Below, piece after piece: positions 44,445 to 54,383 of a stretch of DNA of 64,000 nucleotides (positions are counted from its first letter, which is position 1; each line of letters begins with the position of its first letter). A program made the translations under genes and the position numbers. The notes below the pieces were generated by a model. It was not told the origin of the DNA, made no database searches, and saw nothing but the letters and a program-made list of their open reading frames with translations. The stretch is from assembly GCF_017352375.1 (NCBI RefSeq), contig NZ_JAFEVR010000012.1, positions 1-64,000 on the forward strand, written 5' to 3'. This DNA comes from Mycolicibacterium sp. S2-37 (GTDB lineage: Bacteria > Actinomycetota > Actinomycetes > Mycobacteriales > Mycobacteriaceae).

Positions 44445-44792
44445 ATGGCGCTGACCGTGGAGATGATCACGATCGACTGCGACGACCCCGATGCGCTGGC
44501 CGGATGGTGGGCCCAGGCGGTCGCCGGCGAGATGAACGCGTTCGCCCCGGGAGAGTTCGTGGTGGTGGTGCAGGAAAGCGGGCCGCGGCTGGGCTTCCAG
44601 AAGGTTCCCGACCCGACGCCGGGGAAGAACCGGGTCCACCTCGACTTCGCCGCCGCCGATCTGGAGGCCGAGGTCGCCCGGCTGGTCGGCCTGGGCGCGA
44701 CCGAGACCGGCCGCAACAGTTTCGGCGAGGAGTTCAGCTGGGTGGTGCTGGCCGATCCGGCCGGCAACGCCTTCTGCGTGGCCGGCGGGTAG
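44445..44792 (+). CDS. Glyoxalase/bleomycin-resistance-fold protein (Rv0801)
   Basis: A 115-residue VOC-superfamily protein with two beta-alpha-beta-beta-beta halves: VEMITIDCDDPDALAGWW, GPRLGFQKVPDPTPGKNR, VHLDFAAADLEAEVARL and FSWVVLADPAGNAFCVAG. Metal ligand positions (His at VHLDF, Glu lacking at the C-terminus) are only partly kept. TACAGT is six bases before ATG 44445, so a leaderless message is likely. Function is unknown. Confidence 0.88.
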   Translation: MALTVEMITIDCDDPDALAGWWAQAVAGEMNAFAPGEFVVVVQESGPRLGFQKVPDPTPGKNRVHLDFAAADLEAEVARLVGLGATETGRNSFGEEFSWVVLADPAGNAFCVAGG

Positions 44793-44822
44793 TTCCGCCC
44801 GCACGCTGGAAGGGTCGCGGCC

Positions 44823-46043
44823 GTGCTGCTGTCATTGATCGCCGCGTCGGGAGTGCTGGCCGTGTGGTCGCTACTCGGGCGCCGCATGGAGGCGTGGCGG
44901 CTGACCGCCCCGATGGTGATGGTGCTGGCCGGCGTCGCCGTCGGACTGACCGCCGACGACAAGGTCTCGGTCACCCTCAACACCGGCGCCGCCGAACACG
45001 TCGCCGAGATCATCCTGGCGGTCCTGCTGTTCGTCGACGCCACCGATGTGCGCGGTGGGCTGTTCGGGGGGCAGCCCCGCGCCGCGATGCGGCTGCTGTT
45101 CCTCGCGATGCCGCTGAGCCTCGTCGCCGCGATGGTGCTCGGGTGGTGGCTGCTCCCCGGGCTGCCGGTGGGCGTCCTCGTCGTGATCGCCTGCATCGTG
45201 GTACCCATCGACTTCGCGCCCGCGGCGTCGATCCTGCGTGATGCCCGGATCCCCGTCCGGGTCCGCAACCTGCTCAACGTCGAGGCCGGTTACAACGACG
45301 GCATCGTCTCACCCCTGTTCATCTTCGCGCTGGTGCTGGCCGAGCAGGCCAGTGGCGCCGACACCCCGCTCGAAGCGCTCGGGCACGCGGTGCCCGAAGC
45401 GCTCATCGCCGTGCTGGTCGGCCTCGCGGTCGGGGCCGCGCTGGCGGTCGCGGCCAACGCGGCCCAGCGGCGGCAGTGGATGACCCACCAGTCCGCTCGT
45501 CTGCTGCTGGTCGCCGCGCCGCTGCTGGCGTTCGGGCTGAGCCTGTCGGCCGGCGGCAACGGGTTCGTCGCGGCGTTCGTCTGCGGCATCGCACTGAACA
45601 ACCTGCGGCGATCACACGACATCCGGGTCGAACTGGAGTTGGTCGACGACGTCGGTTTCCTGCTTGCCATGGTGATGTGGCTGGCCTTCGGGGCGGTCTC
45701 GGTGATCGCCCTGCAGGGTGGTGTGTCCGTCGGTGTGGTGGTGTTCTGTCTGCTGGCGCTGACGGTGGTGCGCATCGTCCCCGTGGTGCTGAGCTTGCTC
45801 GGCTCCCGCCTGACCTGGCGGGAACGGCTGCTGGTCGGGGGTCTGGGGCCGCGGGGCACCACGTCGATCGTGTTCGGTCTGCTGGCGTTCAACGCCCTCG
45901 AGGGTGGCGACGAACAGGTGGTCGTGCTGGTGACCGTGGTGGCCGTGCTGAGCAGCATCGTGCTCCATGGGGCGGGTGCCCCCGCCGTGGCCCGCGCCCA
46001 TGCCCGCACGCGCGAGGCGCAGGCCGGCGCCGAGGGGAAATAG
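44823..46043 (+). CDS. CPA1-type cation/proton antiporter
   Basis: A 406-residue integral membrane protein with eleven to twelve TM segments and no long soluble tail. The Asp-bearing core motif is NVEAGYNDGIVSPLFIFALV (an ND pair as in Na+/H+ exchangers), followed by the cytoplasmic GLGPRGTTSIVFGLL. It probably exchanges Na+ or K+ for protons. GTG start 44823. M. tuberculosis has an acetyltransferase here instead. The stop TAG is also the start of the purL -10 box. Confidence 0.9.
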   Translation: MLLSLIAASGVLAVWSLLGRRMEAWRLTAPMVMVLAGVAVGLTADDKVSVTLNTGAAEHVAEIILAVLLFVDATDVRGGLFGGQPRAAMRLLFLAMPLSLVAAMVLGWWLLPGLPVGVLVVIACIVVPIDFAPAASILRDARIPVRVRNLLNVEAGYNDGIVSPLFIFALVLAEQASGADTPLEALGHAVPEALIAVLVGLAVGAALAVAANAAQRRQWMTHQSARLLLVAAPLLAFGLSLSAGGNGFVAAFVCGIALNNLRRSHDIRVELELVDDVGFLLAMVMWLAFGAVSVIALQGGVSVGVVVFCLLALTVVRIVPVVLSLLGSRLTWRERLLVGGLGPRGTTSIVFGLLAFNALEGGDEQVVVLVTVVAVLSSIVLHGAGAPAVARAHARTREAQAGAEGK

Positions 46044-46052
46044 ACTGTCCGC

Positions 46053-48359
46053 GTGATGCAGGAGCTTGCCCCCACCGACACCGTCGAGCGGGCTGCCGCC
46101 AGCCCCGACCAACCGCAGCCGTTTCGTGAGCTGGGTCTCAAGGAGGATGAGTACCAGCGCATCCGCGACATCCTCGGCCGCAGGCCCACCGACGCCGAAC
46201 TGGCCATGTACTCGGTGATGTGGAGCGAGCACTGCTCGTACAAGTCGTCGAAGGTGCATCTGCGCTACTTCGGCGAGACGACCACCGAGGAGATGCGGTC
46301 GGCCATGCTCGCCGGCATCGGCGAGAACGCCGGCGTCGTCGACATCGGCGACGGGTGGGCGGTCACCTTCAAGGTGGAGTCCCACAACCACCCGTCCTAC
46401 GTCGAGCCGTACCAGGGTGCGGCCACCGGCGTCGGCGGCATCGTCCGCGACATCATGGCCATGGGCGCCCGCCCGGTGGCCGTGATGGATCAACTGCGAT
46501 TCGGCGCCGCCGACGCTCCCGACACCCGGCGGGTGCTCGACGGCGTGGTGCGGGGTGTCGGCGGCTATGGCAACTCGCTGGGCCTGCCCAACATCGGCGG
46601 TGAGACCGTCTTCGACCCGTCGTACGCGGGCAACCCCCTGGTCAATGCGCTCTGTGTCGGGGCGATGCGCAAGGAGGATCTGCACCTCGCCTTCGCCTCG
46701 GGCGCCGGCAACAAGATCATCCTGTTCGGGGCGAGGACCGGGCTCGACGGCATCGGAGGGGTGTCGGTGCTGGCCTCGGAGACGTTCGGCGGTGACGAAT
46801 CCGGCTCCACGGGACGCAAGAAGCTGCCTTCGGTCCAGGTCGGTGATCCCTTCATGGAGAAGGTGCTCATCGAATGCTGTCTCGAGCTGTACGCCGCCGG
46901 TCTGGTGGTCGGTATCCAGGACCTGGGTGGTGCCGGACTATCCTGCGCGACAAGTGAATTGGCTTCGGCTGGCGACGGCGGAATGCGCGTCGAGCTGGAA
47001 CGGGTCCCGTTGCGCGCGGCCAACATGACACCGGCGGAGATCCTGTCGAGCGAATCTCAGGAACGCATGTGCGCGGTCGTCACCCCGGACAACGTCGAGG
47101 CGTTCCTCGCGGTCTGCCGCAAATGGGAGGTGCTGGCCACCGTCATCGGTGAGGTGACCGACGGCGACCGGCTCGAGATCACCTGGCACGGCGAAACAGT
47201 CGTCGACGTCCCCCCGCGCACGGTCGCGCATGAGGGCCCCGTCTACGAGCGCCCTGTGGTGCGCCCCGACTCGCAGGACGCGCTCAACGCCGACACCTCG
47301 GCGGCGCTCCCCAGGCCCACCACCGGTGACGAGCTGCGCGCGACGCTGCTGGCCATGATCGGCAGCCCCCATCTGTGCAGCCGGGGATACATCACCGAGC
47401 AGTACGACCGCTACGTGCGCGGCAACACCGTGCTCGCCGAGCACGCCGACGGCGGTGTGCTGCGCATCGACGAGGCAACCGGCCGCGGCATCGCCGTGTC
47501 GACCGACGCATCGGGCCGCTACACGGCGCTCGATCCCTACACCGGCGCGCAGCTCGCCCTGGCCGAGGCCTACCGCAACGTCGCGGTCACCGGCGCCACC
47601 CCGGTCGCAGTGACCAACTGCCTGAACTTCGGCTCCCCCGAGGACGCCGGGGTGATGTGGCAGTTCTCCCAGGCGGTGCGCGGGCTCGCCGACGGCTGTG
47701 CGGCCCTTGGCATTCCGGTCACCGGCGGCAACGTCAGCTTTTACAACCAGACGGGAAGCACCGCCATCCTGCCGACGCCGGTCGTCGGTGTGCTGGGGGT
47801 GCTCGACGATGTCCGGCGCCGCATACCGACCGGATTCGGCACCGAGCCGGGGGAGACCCTGATGCTGCTCGGCGACACCCACGACGAATTCGACGGGTCG
47901 ATATGGGCGCAGGTCACCGCTGACCACCTCGGTGGTCTGCCGCCGCGCGTCGATCTGGGGCGAGAGAAGCTGCTCGCCGAAGTCCTCACCGCCGCATCGC
48001 GCGACGGACTGGTCTCCGCCGCCCACGACATCAGCGAGGGCGGCCTCATCCAAGCCATCGTCGAGTCAGCGCTGGCAGGCGAAACCGGTTGCCGCATCGT
48101 GCTTCCCGAGGACTCGCAGCAGGGTACGGCGGCGTTCACCTTCCTGTTCAGCGAGTCGGCGGGCCGTGTACTCGTCGCTGTGCCCCGCACCGAGGAGAGC
48201 CGGTTCCGGGCGATGTGCGAGGCGCGTGGCCTGCCCGCCGCGCGGATCGGGGTCGTCGATCAGGCCGCAGACGCCGTCGAGGTCCAGGGTCAGTTCACGG
48301 TCACACTCGACGAACTGCGCCGCACGTCGGAGGGCGTGCTCCCAGGCTTGTTCGGGTGA
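46053..48359 (+). CDS. purL: FGAM synthase large subunit PurL
   Basis: A 768-residue small-type PurL, the synthetase subunit working with PurS and PurQ (33944-34854). It converts FGAR to FGAM with ATP and ammonia. Motifs: [18 protein letters not shown] (active-site His), [38 protein letters not shown], and the second-half [13 protein letters not shown] and [12 protein letters not shown] 46053 lies six bases after TAGACT (46041-46046), a leaderless layout. It overlaps the next gene as GTGA. Confidence 0.97.
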   Translation: MMQELAPTDTVERAAASPDQPQPFRELGLKEDEYQRIRDILGRRPTDAELAMYSVMWSEHCSYKSSKVHLRYFGETTTEEMRSAMLAGIGENAGVVDIGDGWAVTFKVESHNHPSYVEPYQGAATGVGGIVRDIMAMGARPVAVMDQLRFGAADAPDTRRVLDGVVRGVGGYGNSLGLPNIGGETVFDPSYAGNPLVNALCVGAMRKEDLHLAFASGAGNKIILFGARTGLDGIGGVSVLASETFGGDESGSTGRKKLPSVQVGDPFMEKVLIECCLELYAAGLVVGIQDLGGAGLSCATSELASAGDGGMRVELERVPLRAANMTPAEILSSESQERMCAVVTPDNVEAFLAVCRKWEVLATVIGEVTDGDRLEITWHGETVVDVPPRTVAHEGPVYERPVVRPDSQDALNADTSAALPRPTTGDELRATLLAMIGSPHLCSRGYITEQYDRYVRGNTVLAEHADGGVLRIDEATGRGIAVSTDASGRYTALDPYTGAQLALAEAYRNVAVTGATPVAVTNCLNFGSPEDAGVMWQFSQAVRGLADGCAALGIPVTGGNVSFYNQTGSTAILPTPVVGVLGVLDDVRRRIPTGFGTEPGETLMLLGDTHDEFDGSIWAQVTADHLGGLPPRVDLGREKLLAEVLTAASRDGLVSAAHDISEGGLIQAIVESALAGETGCRIVLPEDSQQGTAAFTFLFSESAGRVLVAVPRTEESRFRAMCEARGLPAARIGVVDQAADAVEVQGQFTVTLDELRRTSEGVLPGLFG

Positions 48360-50068
48360 GGGCACCCGCCGAAACCCAACACCCGCTGCTCGTGTGGGCA
48401 TGGGGGCTGGTCAGACTCGACTTCGTCGGGGTGGGTTTCGGCGCCCTGTTCTTCTGCCTGTCGCTGACACCGTCGCTGCTGCCGCGCGACTGGCTGTTCG
48501 GTGGACTGATTGGCGGCCTCAACGCGGCCATCGGCTACGGAATCGGTGTCTTCATTGCAAAGATGTTGAGCTGCTTCGTTCTTCGCCGCCGGACCTGGTG
48601 GCCGCCGTCGCGCCGGGTGCTCTACGCCGCGAAGGTCGCCGTCGTCGTCCTGGCGTCGGCGGCCAGCCTGCTGATGATCGTCCCGGCCACCGCCTGGCAG
48701 CGGCAGGCCTCGGCCGAGATGGGCACCCCGGGCCCGGAGGCGCTCGGTTATCTCCGCGTCCTGCTGGTCGCCGCCCTCGTGGGCGGCACGTGTGTCGCCG
48801 TCGCCCGAGTGGTGCTCGACGCCATCAAGACGCTGGCGCGCTGGCAGATCCGCCGGTGGCGGCTGAACGACGAGGTGGCCCTGCTGATCGGCACGGCGGT
48901 GGTCGTGGTCCTGATCGTGACGCTGGTCAACGGCGTTCTGCTGCAGGGGTTCCTGGCCGGGGCCAGCCGGGTTTTCCAACCGCAGAACTCGACGACTCGA
49001 AACGGCATCAGCCAACCGGTCGAACCCGAGAAGTCCGGGAGCCCGGAGTCCTTCGCGCCATGGGACACCCTCGGCTTCCAGGGTCGCAACTTCGTGGCCT
49101 CCGGTCCGGACGTCGCGAAGCTCGAGCGGATCAACCGCAGGCCCGCCCGTGAACCGGTCCGCGCCTACGCCGGACTGCAGACCGCCCCGACCGACGATCA
49201 GCGAATCGCCGTGCTGCTCAGCGAGTTGGAGCGCACCGGCGCGTTCGACCGAGCCGTGCTGGCCATCGTGCCGACCACCGGCACCGGCTGGGTGAACCCG
49301 GTCGCTGCGCGGGCACTGGAACTGATGTACAACGGCGACACCGCCATCGTCGCGATGCAGTATTCCTATCTGCCGAGCTGGATCTCGTTTCTGGGCGATC
49401 AACAGAAGTCGATGGAATCGGGACGCATGCTGATCGACGCCGTGCAGCAGCGATGGGCGCAGCGCCCCCCCGACCGGCGCCCGAAGCTGGTCCTCTACGG
49501 GGAGAGCCTCGGTTCGATGGCGGGGCAGGGTGCGTTCGACTGGCTGCCCGACATCGCGCAGAAGGGGTTCTCGTCGGTGCTGTGGGTGGGCCCGCCCAAC
49601 GCCAGCCCGCTGTGGAGCGCGATCGTCGCGCGCCGCGACCCCGGCACACCGGAGGTGCAGCCCCGCTACGACGGCGGCCGCACGGTGCGGTTCTCCCAGG
49701 CCACCGATCCCGGCGAGATCGCGCGTGACACCGCAGGCGTCTGGGAGGGCACGCGCGTGCTGTTCCTGCAGCACGCGAGCGATCCGATCGTCTGGTGGAC
49801 ACCGGACCTGCTGACCGCGCGCCCGGACTGGCTCGAGGAGCCACCCGGACGAGATCGCACCGCGTCGATGCGCTGGTATCCGATCATCACGTTCTGGCAG
49901 GTGAGTGCCGATATGACCAACGCGGCCGGGGTGCCTGGCGGTCACGGCCACAACTACGGAGAGTCGGTGCTCGACGGTTGGGCCGCGGTGGCGCCTCCGC
50001 CAGGCTGGACGCCGGCCGACACCGAACGCATCCGGGCGGCGCTGCAGTCAGTTGAGCCTGAATATTGA
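48356..50068 (+). CDS. Membrane-anchored alpha/beta-hydrolase (Rv1069c-like)
   Basis: A 570-residue protein: four to five TM segments in residues about 15-205 ([55 protein letters not shown]) then a large hydrolase-like domain with the nucleophile Ser in [11 protein letters not shown], an Asp in [11 protein letters not shown] and a His in [10 protein letters not shown]. The domain order is that of a mycobacterial family exemplified by Rv1069c; its substrate is unknown. GTG overlap with purL implies coupled translation. Confidence 0.85.
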   Translation: MRAPAETQHPLLVWAWGLVRLDFVGVGFGALFFCLSLTPSLLPRDWLFGGLIGGLNAAIGYGIGVFIAKMLSCFVLRRRTWWPPSRRVLYAAKVAVVVLASAASLLMIVPATAWQRQASAEMGTPGPEALGYLRVLLVAALVGGTCVAVARVVLDAIKTLARWQIRRWRLNDEVALLIGTAVVVVLIVTLVNGVLLQGFLAGASRVFQPQNSTTRNGISQPVEPEKSGSPESFAPWDTLGFQGRNFVASGPDVAKLERINRRPAREPVRAYAGLQTAPTDDQRIAVLLSELERTGAFDRAVLAIVPTTGTGWVNPVAARALELMYNGDTAIVAMQYSYLPSWISFLGDQQKSMESGRMLIDAVQQRWAQRPPDRRPKLVLYGESLGSMAGQGAFDWLPDIAQKGFSSVLWVGPPNASPLWSAIVARRDPGTPEVQPRYDGGRTVRFSQATDPGEIARDTAGVWEGTRVLFLQHASDPIVWWTPDLLTARPDWLEEPPGRDRTASMRWYPIITFWQVSADMTNAAGVPGGHGHNYGESVLDGWAAVAPPPGWTPADTERIRAALQSVEPEY

Positions 50069-50700
50069 TGCAGCGCAAGCGGGTACGGGCGTCGGGTATC
50101 GCGGCGGCGCTGGTGGCCTGGAGTTTCGTGAGCCCGCGGTTGCGGCCGACCGTGCATCCGTTCGCCAACGCGGCGATCGGCACCGCTCTGGCGGCGTGGG
50201 CACGGGCCCCGCTCGGGCTGGCACCGCCGGCGCTGTGGTTGGGCCTGCGCTCGGGGACGGTCGCCGCGGCGACGGTCGCCACCGCTGTCGCCGCAGGCGC
50301 GGCACTGCCCGCGGTACGGGACACGATGGCCGAACGGCGGCTGCCCGACGGCGCCGCCGCACGGTGGCTGCTGCTGCGCATCCCGCTGGGCACCGCCTGG
50401 GCGGAGGAGGCGTCCTACCGGGGCGCCCTCACGCACCTTTGCGTCGACGCGTTCGGGCCGTCCACCGGCCGGCTGGTCCAGTCGGCGACCTTCGGGCTGT
50501 CGCACATCGCCGACGCCCGTGCGGCCGGCGAACCGGTGCTGCGCACCGTGGCGGTCACCGCGGCCGCCGGCTGGGTGTTCGCCGCATTGGCGGCGCGCTC
50601 CGGCAGCCTGGCCGCGCCGCTGCTGGCACACCTGGCGGTCAACGAGGCGGGCGCGGTGGCGGCCCTGCTCGTGCAGCGGGTCCCGGACCGGGAACACTGA
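50068..50700 (+). CDS. CPBP-type intramembrane protease (Rv0804-like)
   Basis: A 210-residue membrane protein with about five to six TM segments. The CPBP (CAAX-protease/bacteriocin-processing) motifs are WAEEASYRGAL (EExxxR) and the His motifs FGLSHIADA and LLAHLAVNEAG. Such proteins act as glutamate-type intramembrane peptidases. The ATG at 50068 overlaps the previous TGA (TGATG). Length and place fit Rv0804; the target is unknown. Confidence 0.85.
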   Translation: MQRKRVRASGIAAALVAWSFVSPRLRPTVHPFANAAIGTALAAWARAPLGLAPPALWLGLRSGTVAAATVATAVAAGAALPAVRDTMAERRLPDGAAARWLLLRIPLGTAWAEEASYRGALTHLCVDAFGPSTGRLVQSATFGLSHIADARAAGEPVLRTVAVTAAAGWVFAALAARSGSLAAPLLAHLAVNEAGAVAALLVQRVPDREH

Positions 50701-50704
50701 AGTC

Positions 50705-51097
50705 ATGGCCAGCCGCCGCACCGCCGATCCGGTCCTGACCCGCAGCGCGGTCACCGCGGTCGCGGATTGGCTGCGCGACGACACCGCCGCCGAGCCGCCG
50801 CGCGCACAGATCGCCGACGCCGTCCGGTTGACCGCGCGCACGCTCGCCGCCTCGGCACCCGGAGCGACGGTCGAGGTACGGGTACCGCCGTTCGTGGCGG
50901 TGCAATGTGTCAGCGGCCCGACCCACACCCGGGGTAATCCGCCCAACGTCGTGGAGACCGATCCGCGCACCTGGTTGCGGCTCGCGACCGGACTGCTGTC
51001 GTTCGACGAGGCGCTCGGCCGCGCCGCCCTGCAGGCGTCGGGCAGCCGCGCCGCAGAGATCGCGAACTGGCTCCCCCTGGTCACCCTCGACGGTTGA
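50705..51097 (+). CDS. Sterol-carrier-like conserved protein (Rv0807-like)
   Basis: A 130-residue cytoplasmic protein. VEVRVPPFVAVQCVSGPTHT and NVVETDPRTWLRLATGLLSF match the mycobacterial family annotated as sterol-carrier-like; it ends with a short helix (ALGRAALQASGSRAAEIANW). It lies just before purF. Rv0805 and cpsY, present in M. tuberculosis between these genes, are absent. Function is unknown. Confidence 0.82.
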   Translation: MASRRTADPVLTRSAVTAVADWLRDDTAAEPPRAQIADAVRLTARTLAASAPGATVEVRVPPFVAVQCVSGPTHTRGNPPNVVETDPRTWLRLATGLLSFDEALGRAALQASGSRAAEIANWLPLVTLDG

Positions 51098-51224
51098 CTG
51101 CGATCGGGATCACACCCGCGACGCGGATAGGCCGGTGTGAGCGGAAATGCGCAGTGGAATACAACGGTTGAACCGAAGACGGCGACACCGTCCGTTCGAT
51201 TCCTTTGTTCGCCCGCGTTGACCG

Positions 51225-51230
51225 TAGACT
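51225..51230 (+). promoter_or_regulatory. Probable purF -10 box
   Basis: TAGACT lies 39 bp before the purF GTG. A start about seven bases later gives a leader of roughly 33 nt with GGGAGC before the start codon. No convincing -35 box is seen at 17 bp. purF is thus the only purine gene in the window with a clear leader. Confidence 0.4.
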
Positions 51231-51269
51231 GAGCAGCATCCTCCACCGCCCCCTGGGAGCAGCCCTATC

Positions 51270-52814
51270 GTGACCGGCCCCGAAGCGCTCGAGCACGCCA
51301 CCGAGACCGAAACCGAACCCCGCGAGGAGTGCGGCGTCTTCGGCGTCTGGGCCCCCGGCGAAGACGTGGCCAAGATGTCGTACTACGGCCTCTACGCGCT
51401 GCAGCACCGTGGACAGGAAGCCGCGGGCATCGCGGTCGCCGACGGGTCCCAGGTGCTGGTGTTCAAAGACCTCGGACTGGTCAGCCAGGTGTTCGACGAG
51501 CAGACGCTGGCGGCCATGCCCGGCCACGTCTCCGTCGGGCACTGCCGTTACTCCACCACCGGCTCCACCACCTGGGAGAACGCCCAACCGGTGTTCCGCA
51601 ACACCGCCGCTGGGACCGGCGTCGCGCTGGGACACAACGGCAACCTGGTCAACACCACCGAGCTCGCAGCGCGCGCCAGGGAGGCCGGGCTGATCAATCC
51701 GCGGACACCCGGCGCGGCGACCACCGACTCGGACATCCTGGGGGCGCTGCTGGCCCACGGCGCGGCCGACGCGACGCTCGAACAGGCCGCCCTGGAGCTG
51801 CTGCCGACGGTCCGCGGTGCGTTCTGTCTGACCTTCATGGACGAGAACACCCTGTATGCGGCCCGCGATCCCTACGGCATCCGCCCGCTGTCGCTGGGCC
51901 GGCTGGACCGCGGATGGGTGGTCGCGTCGGAGACCGCAGCGCTGGACATCGTCGGCGCGTCCTTCGTGCGGGACATCGAACCCGGTGAGCTGCTCGCCAT
52001 CGACGCCGACGGCGTGCGCTCCACCCGCTTCGCGAACCCGACGCCGAAAGGTTGCGTGTTCGAGTACGTCTACCTGGCCCGCCCGGACAGCACGATCGCC
52101 GGGCGGTCGGTGCATGCCACCCGCGTGGACATCGGCCGCCGGCTGTCCAGCGAGAAGCCGGTGGACGCCGACCTGGTGATCGGTGTGCCCGAATCCGGCA
52201 TCCCGGCGGCGGTCGGCTATGCGCAGGGCTCGGGCATCCCCTACGGCCAGGGCCTGATGAAGAACGCCTACGTCGGACGCACCTTCATCCAGCCGTCCCA
52301 GACGATCAGGCAGCTGGGTATCCGGCTGAAGCTCAACCCGCTCAAAGAAGTCATCCGTGGCAAGCGGCTGATCGTCGTCGACGACTCCATCGTTCGCGGC
52401 AACACCCAGCGGGCGCTGATCCGGATGCTGCGCGAGGCCGGCGCCGTCGAGGTACACGTCCGCATCGCGTCACCGCCGGTGAAGTGGCCCTGCTTCTACG
52501 GCATCGACTTCGCCACCCCCGCCGAGTTGATCGCCAACGCGGTCGAGGACGAGGACGAGATGCTCGAGGCGGTGCGTCGGGCGATCGGCGCCGACACCCT
52601 CGGCTACATCTCCCAGCAGGGCATGATCGCGGCGACCGAGCAGCCGGCATCACGGCTGTGCACCGCATGCTTCAGCGGCACCTATCCGATCGAACTGCCC
52701 GGTGAATCCGCCCTCGGTAAGAACGTCGTCGAGCACATGCTGGCCACTGCTGCCCGAAACGGCATTCCGCTGCAGTCGGCCAACGACAACGTCTCCGCGC
52801 TGCGCCGTCCCTGA
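51270..52814 (+). CDS. purF: Amidophosphoribosyltransferase
   Basis: A 514-residue enzyme that starts purine synthesis, turning PRPP and glutamine into phosphoribosylamine. It is made with a propeptide of 20 residues; the nucleophile Cys21 in EECGVFGVW becomes the N-terminus after processing, as in B. subtilis-type PurF. The PRPP loop is RLIVVDDSIVRGNTQR. Cysteines in GCVFEYVYLARP, KWPCFYGIDF and LCTACFSGTYP are the [4Fe-4S] ligands. GTG 51270. Confidence 0.97.
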   Translation: MTGPEALEHATETETEPREECGVFGVWAPGEDVAKMSYYGLYALQHRGQEAAGIAVADGSQVLVFKDLGLVSQVFDEQTLAAMPGHVSVGHCRYSTTGSTTWENAQPVFRNTAAGTGVALGHNGNLVNTTELAARAREAGLINPRTPGAATTDSDILGALLAHGAADATLEQAALELLPTVRGAFCLTFMDENTLYAARDPYGIRPLSLGRLDRGWVVASETAALDIVGASFVRDIEPGELLAIDADGVRSTRFANPTPKGCVFEYVYLARPDSTIAGRSVHATRVDIGRRLSSEKPVDADLVIGVPESGIPAAVGYAQGSGIPYGQGLMKNAYVGRTFIQPSQTIRQLGIRLKLNPLKEVIRGKRLIVVDDSIVRGNTQRALIRMLREAGAVEVHVRIASPPVKWPCFYGIDFATPAELIANAVEDEDEMLEAVRRAIGADTLGYISQQGMIAATEQPASRLCTACFSGTYPIELPGESALGKNVVEHMLATAARNGIPLQSANDNVSALRRP

Positions 52815-52818
52815 TCAG

Positions 52819-53823
52819 CTACTGAGCGGCAACCGGGCTGAACCGCAACAGCTGCCGCCGGCTGCCCTTGGCGGCGGTGCCGTCCTCCTCGAGCGCCTGG
52901 CGTACCGCGTCGCGGTAGCTGGTCAGCCCGGCGGGCGGAGGCGGAATGATCGAGTCGATGTCGTGTTCGTGCATGACCGCGTCGTACTCCAGCGATTGGA
53001 CCAGCGGCCGCGCCAGACCCGATGAAATCGGTGTCACCAGACCCACCCAGCGGCTCGCCAGCGTCGGGGTCAACCAGGGGAGCACCACGAACCGCCGGGG
53101 CCGCAGGCCGGCCACATCGGCATAGATCTGCATCGCTTCGCCGTACTCGAGCACATCCGAGCAGCCGATGTCCCAGGTGCGGGACTTCGGCACCTCCGCG
53201 GTCGCGGCGTCGACCAGGTAGTACAGCGCGTCGTCAATCGAGATCGGCTGGATCTTGTTGTGCACCCACTTGGGCGTCGTCATGATCGGCAACCGGTCGG
53301 TGAGGTGACGGATCAACTCGAAGGACGCCGACCCCGTTCCGATGACGATGCCCGCCTGCAGGATCACGGTCTCGACCTCGGAGTCGATCAGGATCTCACC
53401 GACCTCGGTGCGCGACCCCAGATGGTCGGACAGGTCCGTGTTCTCGGGGTGAAGACCGCTCAGATACACCAGCCGCCGCACCCCGGCCCGCTTCGCGGCG
53501 TCGACCACGTTGTGCGCCGACTGCGCCTCCTCGGCGACGAAGTCCTTCGACGTGCCCATCGAGTGCACCAGGTAGTAGACGACGTCGGTGCCCTGGAACG
53601 CCGCCACCAGGGACTCGGGGTCGGTGAGGTCGGCCTGCACGATCTCTGCGCGATCGCGCCACGGCTTCTTCGCCAGCTTGTCCGGGGTGCGTGCCATCGC
53701 GCGGACCTGGTGGCCGCGGTCGAGCAGGGCCGGCACCAACCGGCCACCGATGTAACCGGTGGCACCCGTGACCAGGCAGCGGATCTGTTCTTCGGGCACC
53801 GGGCCTCCATTGTTCTTCACCAT
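52819..53823 (-). CDS. NAD(P)-binding NmrA/epimerase-like protein
   Basis: A 334-residue atypical SDR: Rossmann start IRCLVTGATGYIGGRLVPAL (residues about 14-33), an NADP-preferring MARTPDKL loop, and YYLVHSMGTSKDF for the structural region. The catalytic Tyr-x-x-x-Lys is not evident, as in quinone- or flavin-linked members and complex I assembly-like proteins. ATG 53823 is used; GTG 53799 after GGAGG is possible. It is convergent with purF 4 bp away. Confidence 0.85.
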   Translation of the reverse strand: MVKNNGGPVPEEQIRCLVTGATGYIGGRLVPALLDRGHQVRAMARTPDKLAKKPWRDRAEIVQADLTDPESLVAAFQGTDVVYYLVHSMGTSKDFVAEEAQSAHNVVDAAKRAGVRRLVYLSGLHPENTDLSDHLGSRTEVGEILIDSEVETVILQAGIVIGTGSASFELIRHLTDRLPIMTTPKWVHNKIQPISIDDALYYLVDAATAEVPKSRTWDIGCSDVLEYGEAMQIYADVAGLRPRRFVVLPWLTPTLASRWVGLVTPISSGLARPLVQSLEYDAVMHEHDIDSIIPPPPAGLTSYRDAVRQALEEDGTAAKGSRRQLLRFSPVAAQ

Positions 53824-53870
53824 CTCCGGTTATTCGGAGCCGGTGGACGCAAGGATGACCGCCGCGACCC

Positions 53871-54311
53871 TCAGGCAAACCCACAGCCGGGGTCCGGCGC
53901 ATCCTGCGACAGGGGAGCACCCGCCGGATTGATGTAGAGAATCTGCAGCACGAGCGGACCGGGCCCGACATTGCGGCCGATGTGGACGTAGCCGGGTCCG
54001 CCCTTCTCGGCGATGTCCTGACCGGTGACGTAGATGCCGTCGACCGAGCAGTCGGCCCGGTTGTGCATGAGGATGCCCTCCTTGACCGTGGCGAACAGCT
54101 CGCCGGAGTGGGAGTGCCATCCGGTGCTGCCGCCCGGCGCGATGGTGACCTCGCGGAAGACGTAGTCCTTCGCCTCCGGTCCCGAACCGTCGGTCATCTC
54201 CCAGATGACGGTTCCCTCGGCGTCCCGGGGTGGCGTGGCGCCGCCCGGAGCGGCGAAGACGACCGACGCGGCGACTGCGGCGACGGCGACTACTGGGCGC
54301 ATGGGGTGCAT
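53871..54311 (-). CDS. Secreted cupin-domain protein
   Basis: A 146-residue protein with a Sec signal peptide (MRPVVAVAAVAASVVFAAPG, likely cleaved near GGA). The cupin metal-binding motif is in STGWHSHSGELFATVKEG, with His-His-Glu, and the second cupin block in GYVHIGRNVGPGPLVLQ. Two Cys residues may pair outside the cell. ATG 54311 or 54302 may be used. Function is unknown; it is divergent from purM. Confidence 0.82.
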   Translation of the reverse strand: MHPMRPVVAVAAVAASVVFAAPGGATPPRDAEGTVIWEMTDGSGPEAKDYVFREVTIAPGGSTGWHSHSGELFATVKEGILMHNRADCSVDGIYVTGQDIAEKGGPGYVHIGRNVGPGPLVLQILYINPAGAPLSQDAPDPGCGFA

Positions 54312-54383
54312 GGGGGCCAACGGTCTCACATGTTGGGGACGACCTGCACCAGGTCGGCACCCCGACCGGTAGCCTTTCAGTCG

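Noticed and set aside
51098-51269. Riboswitch upstream of purF
   Set aside because: No purine-riboswitch core or other known aptamer pattern is evident in the 172-bp region; only a -10 box could be supported.
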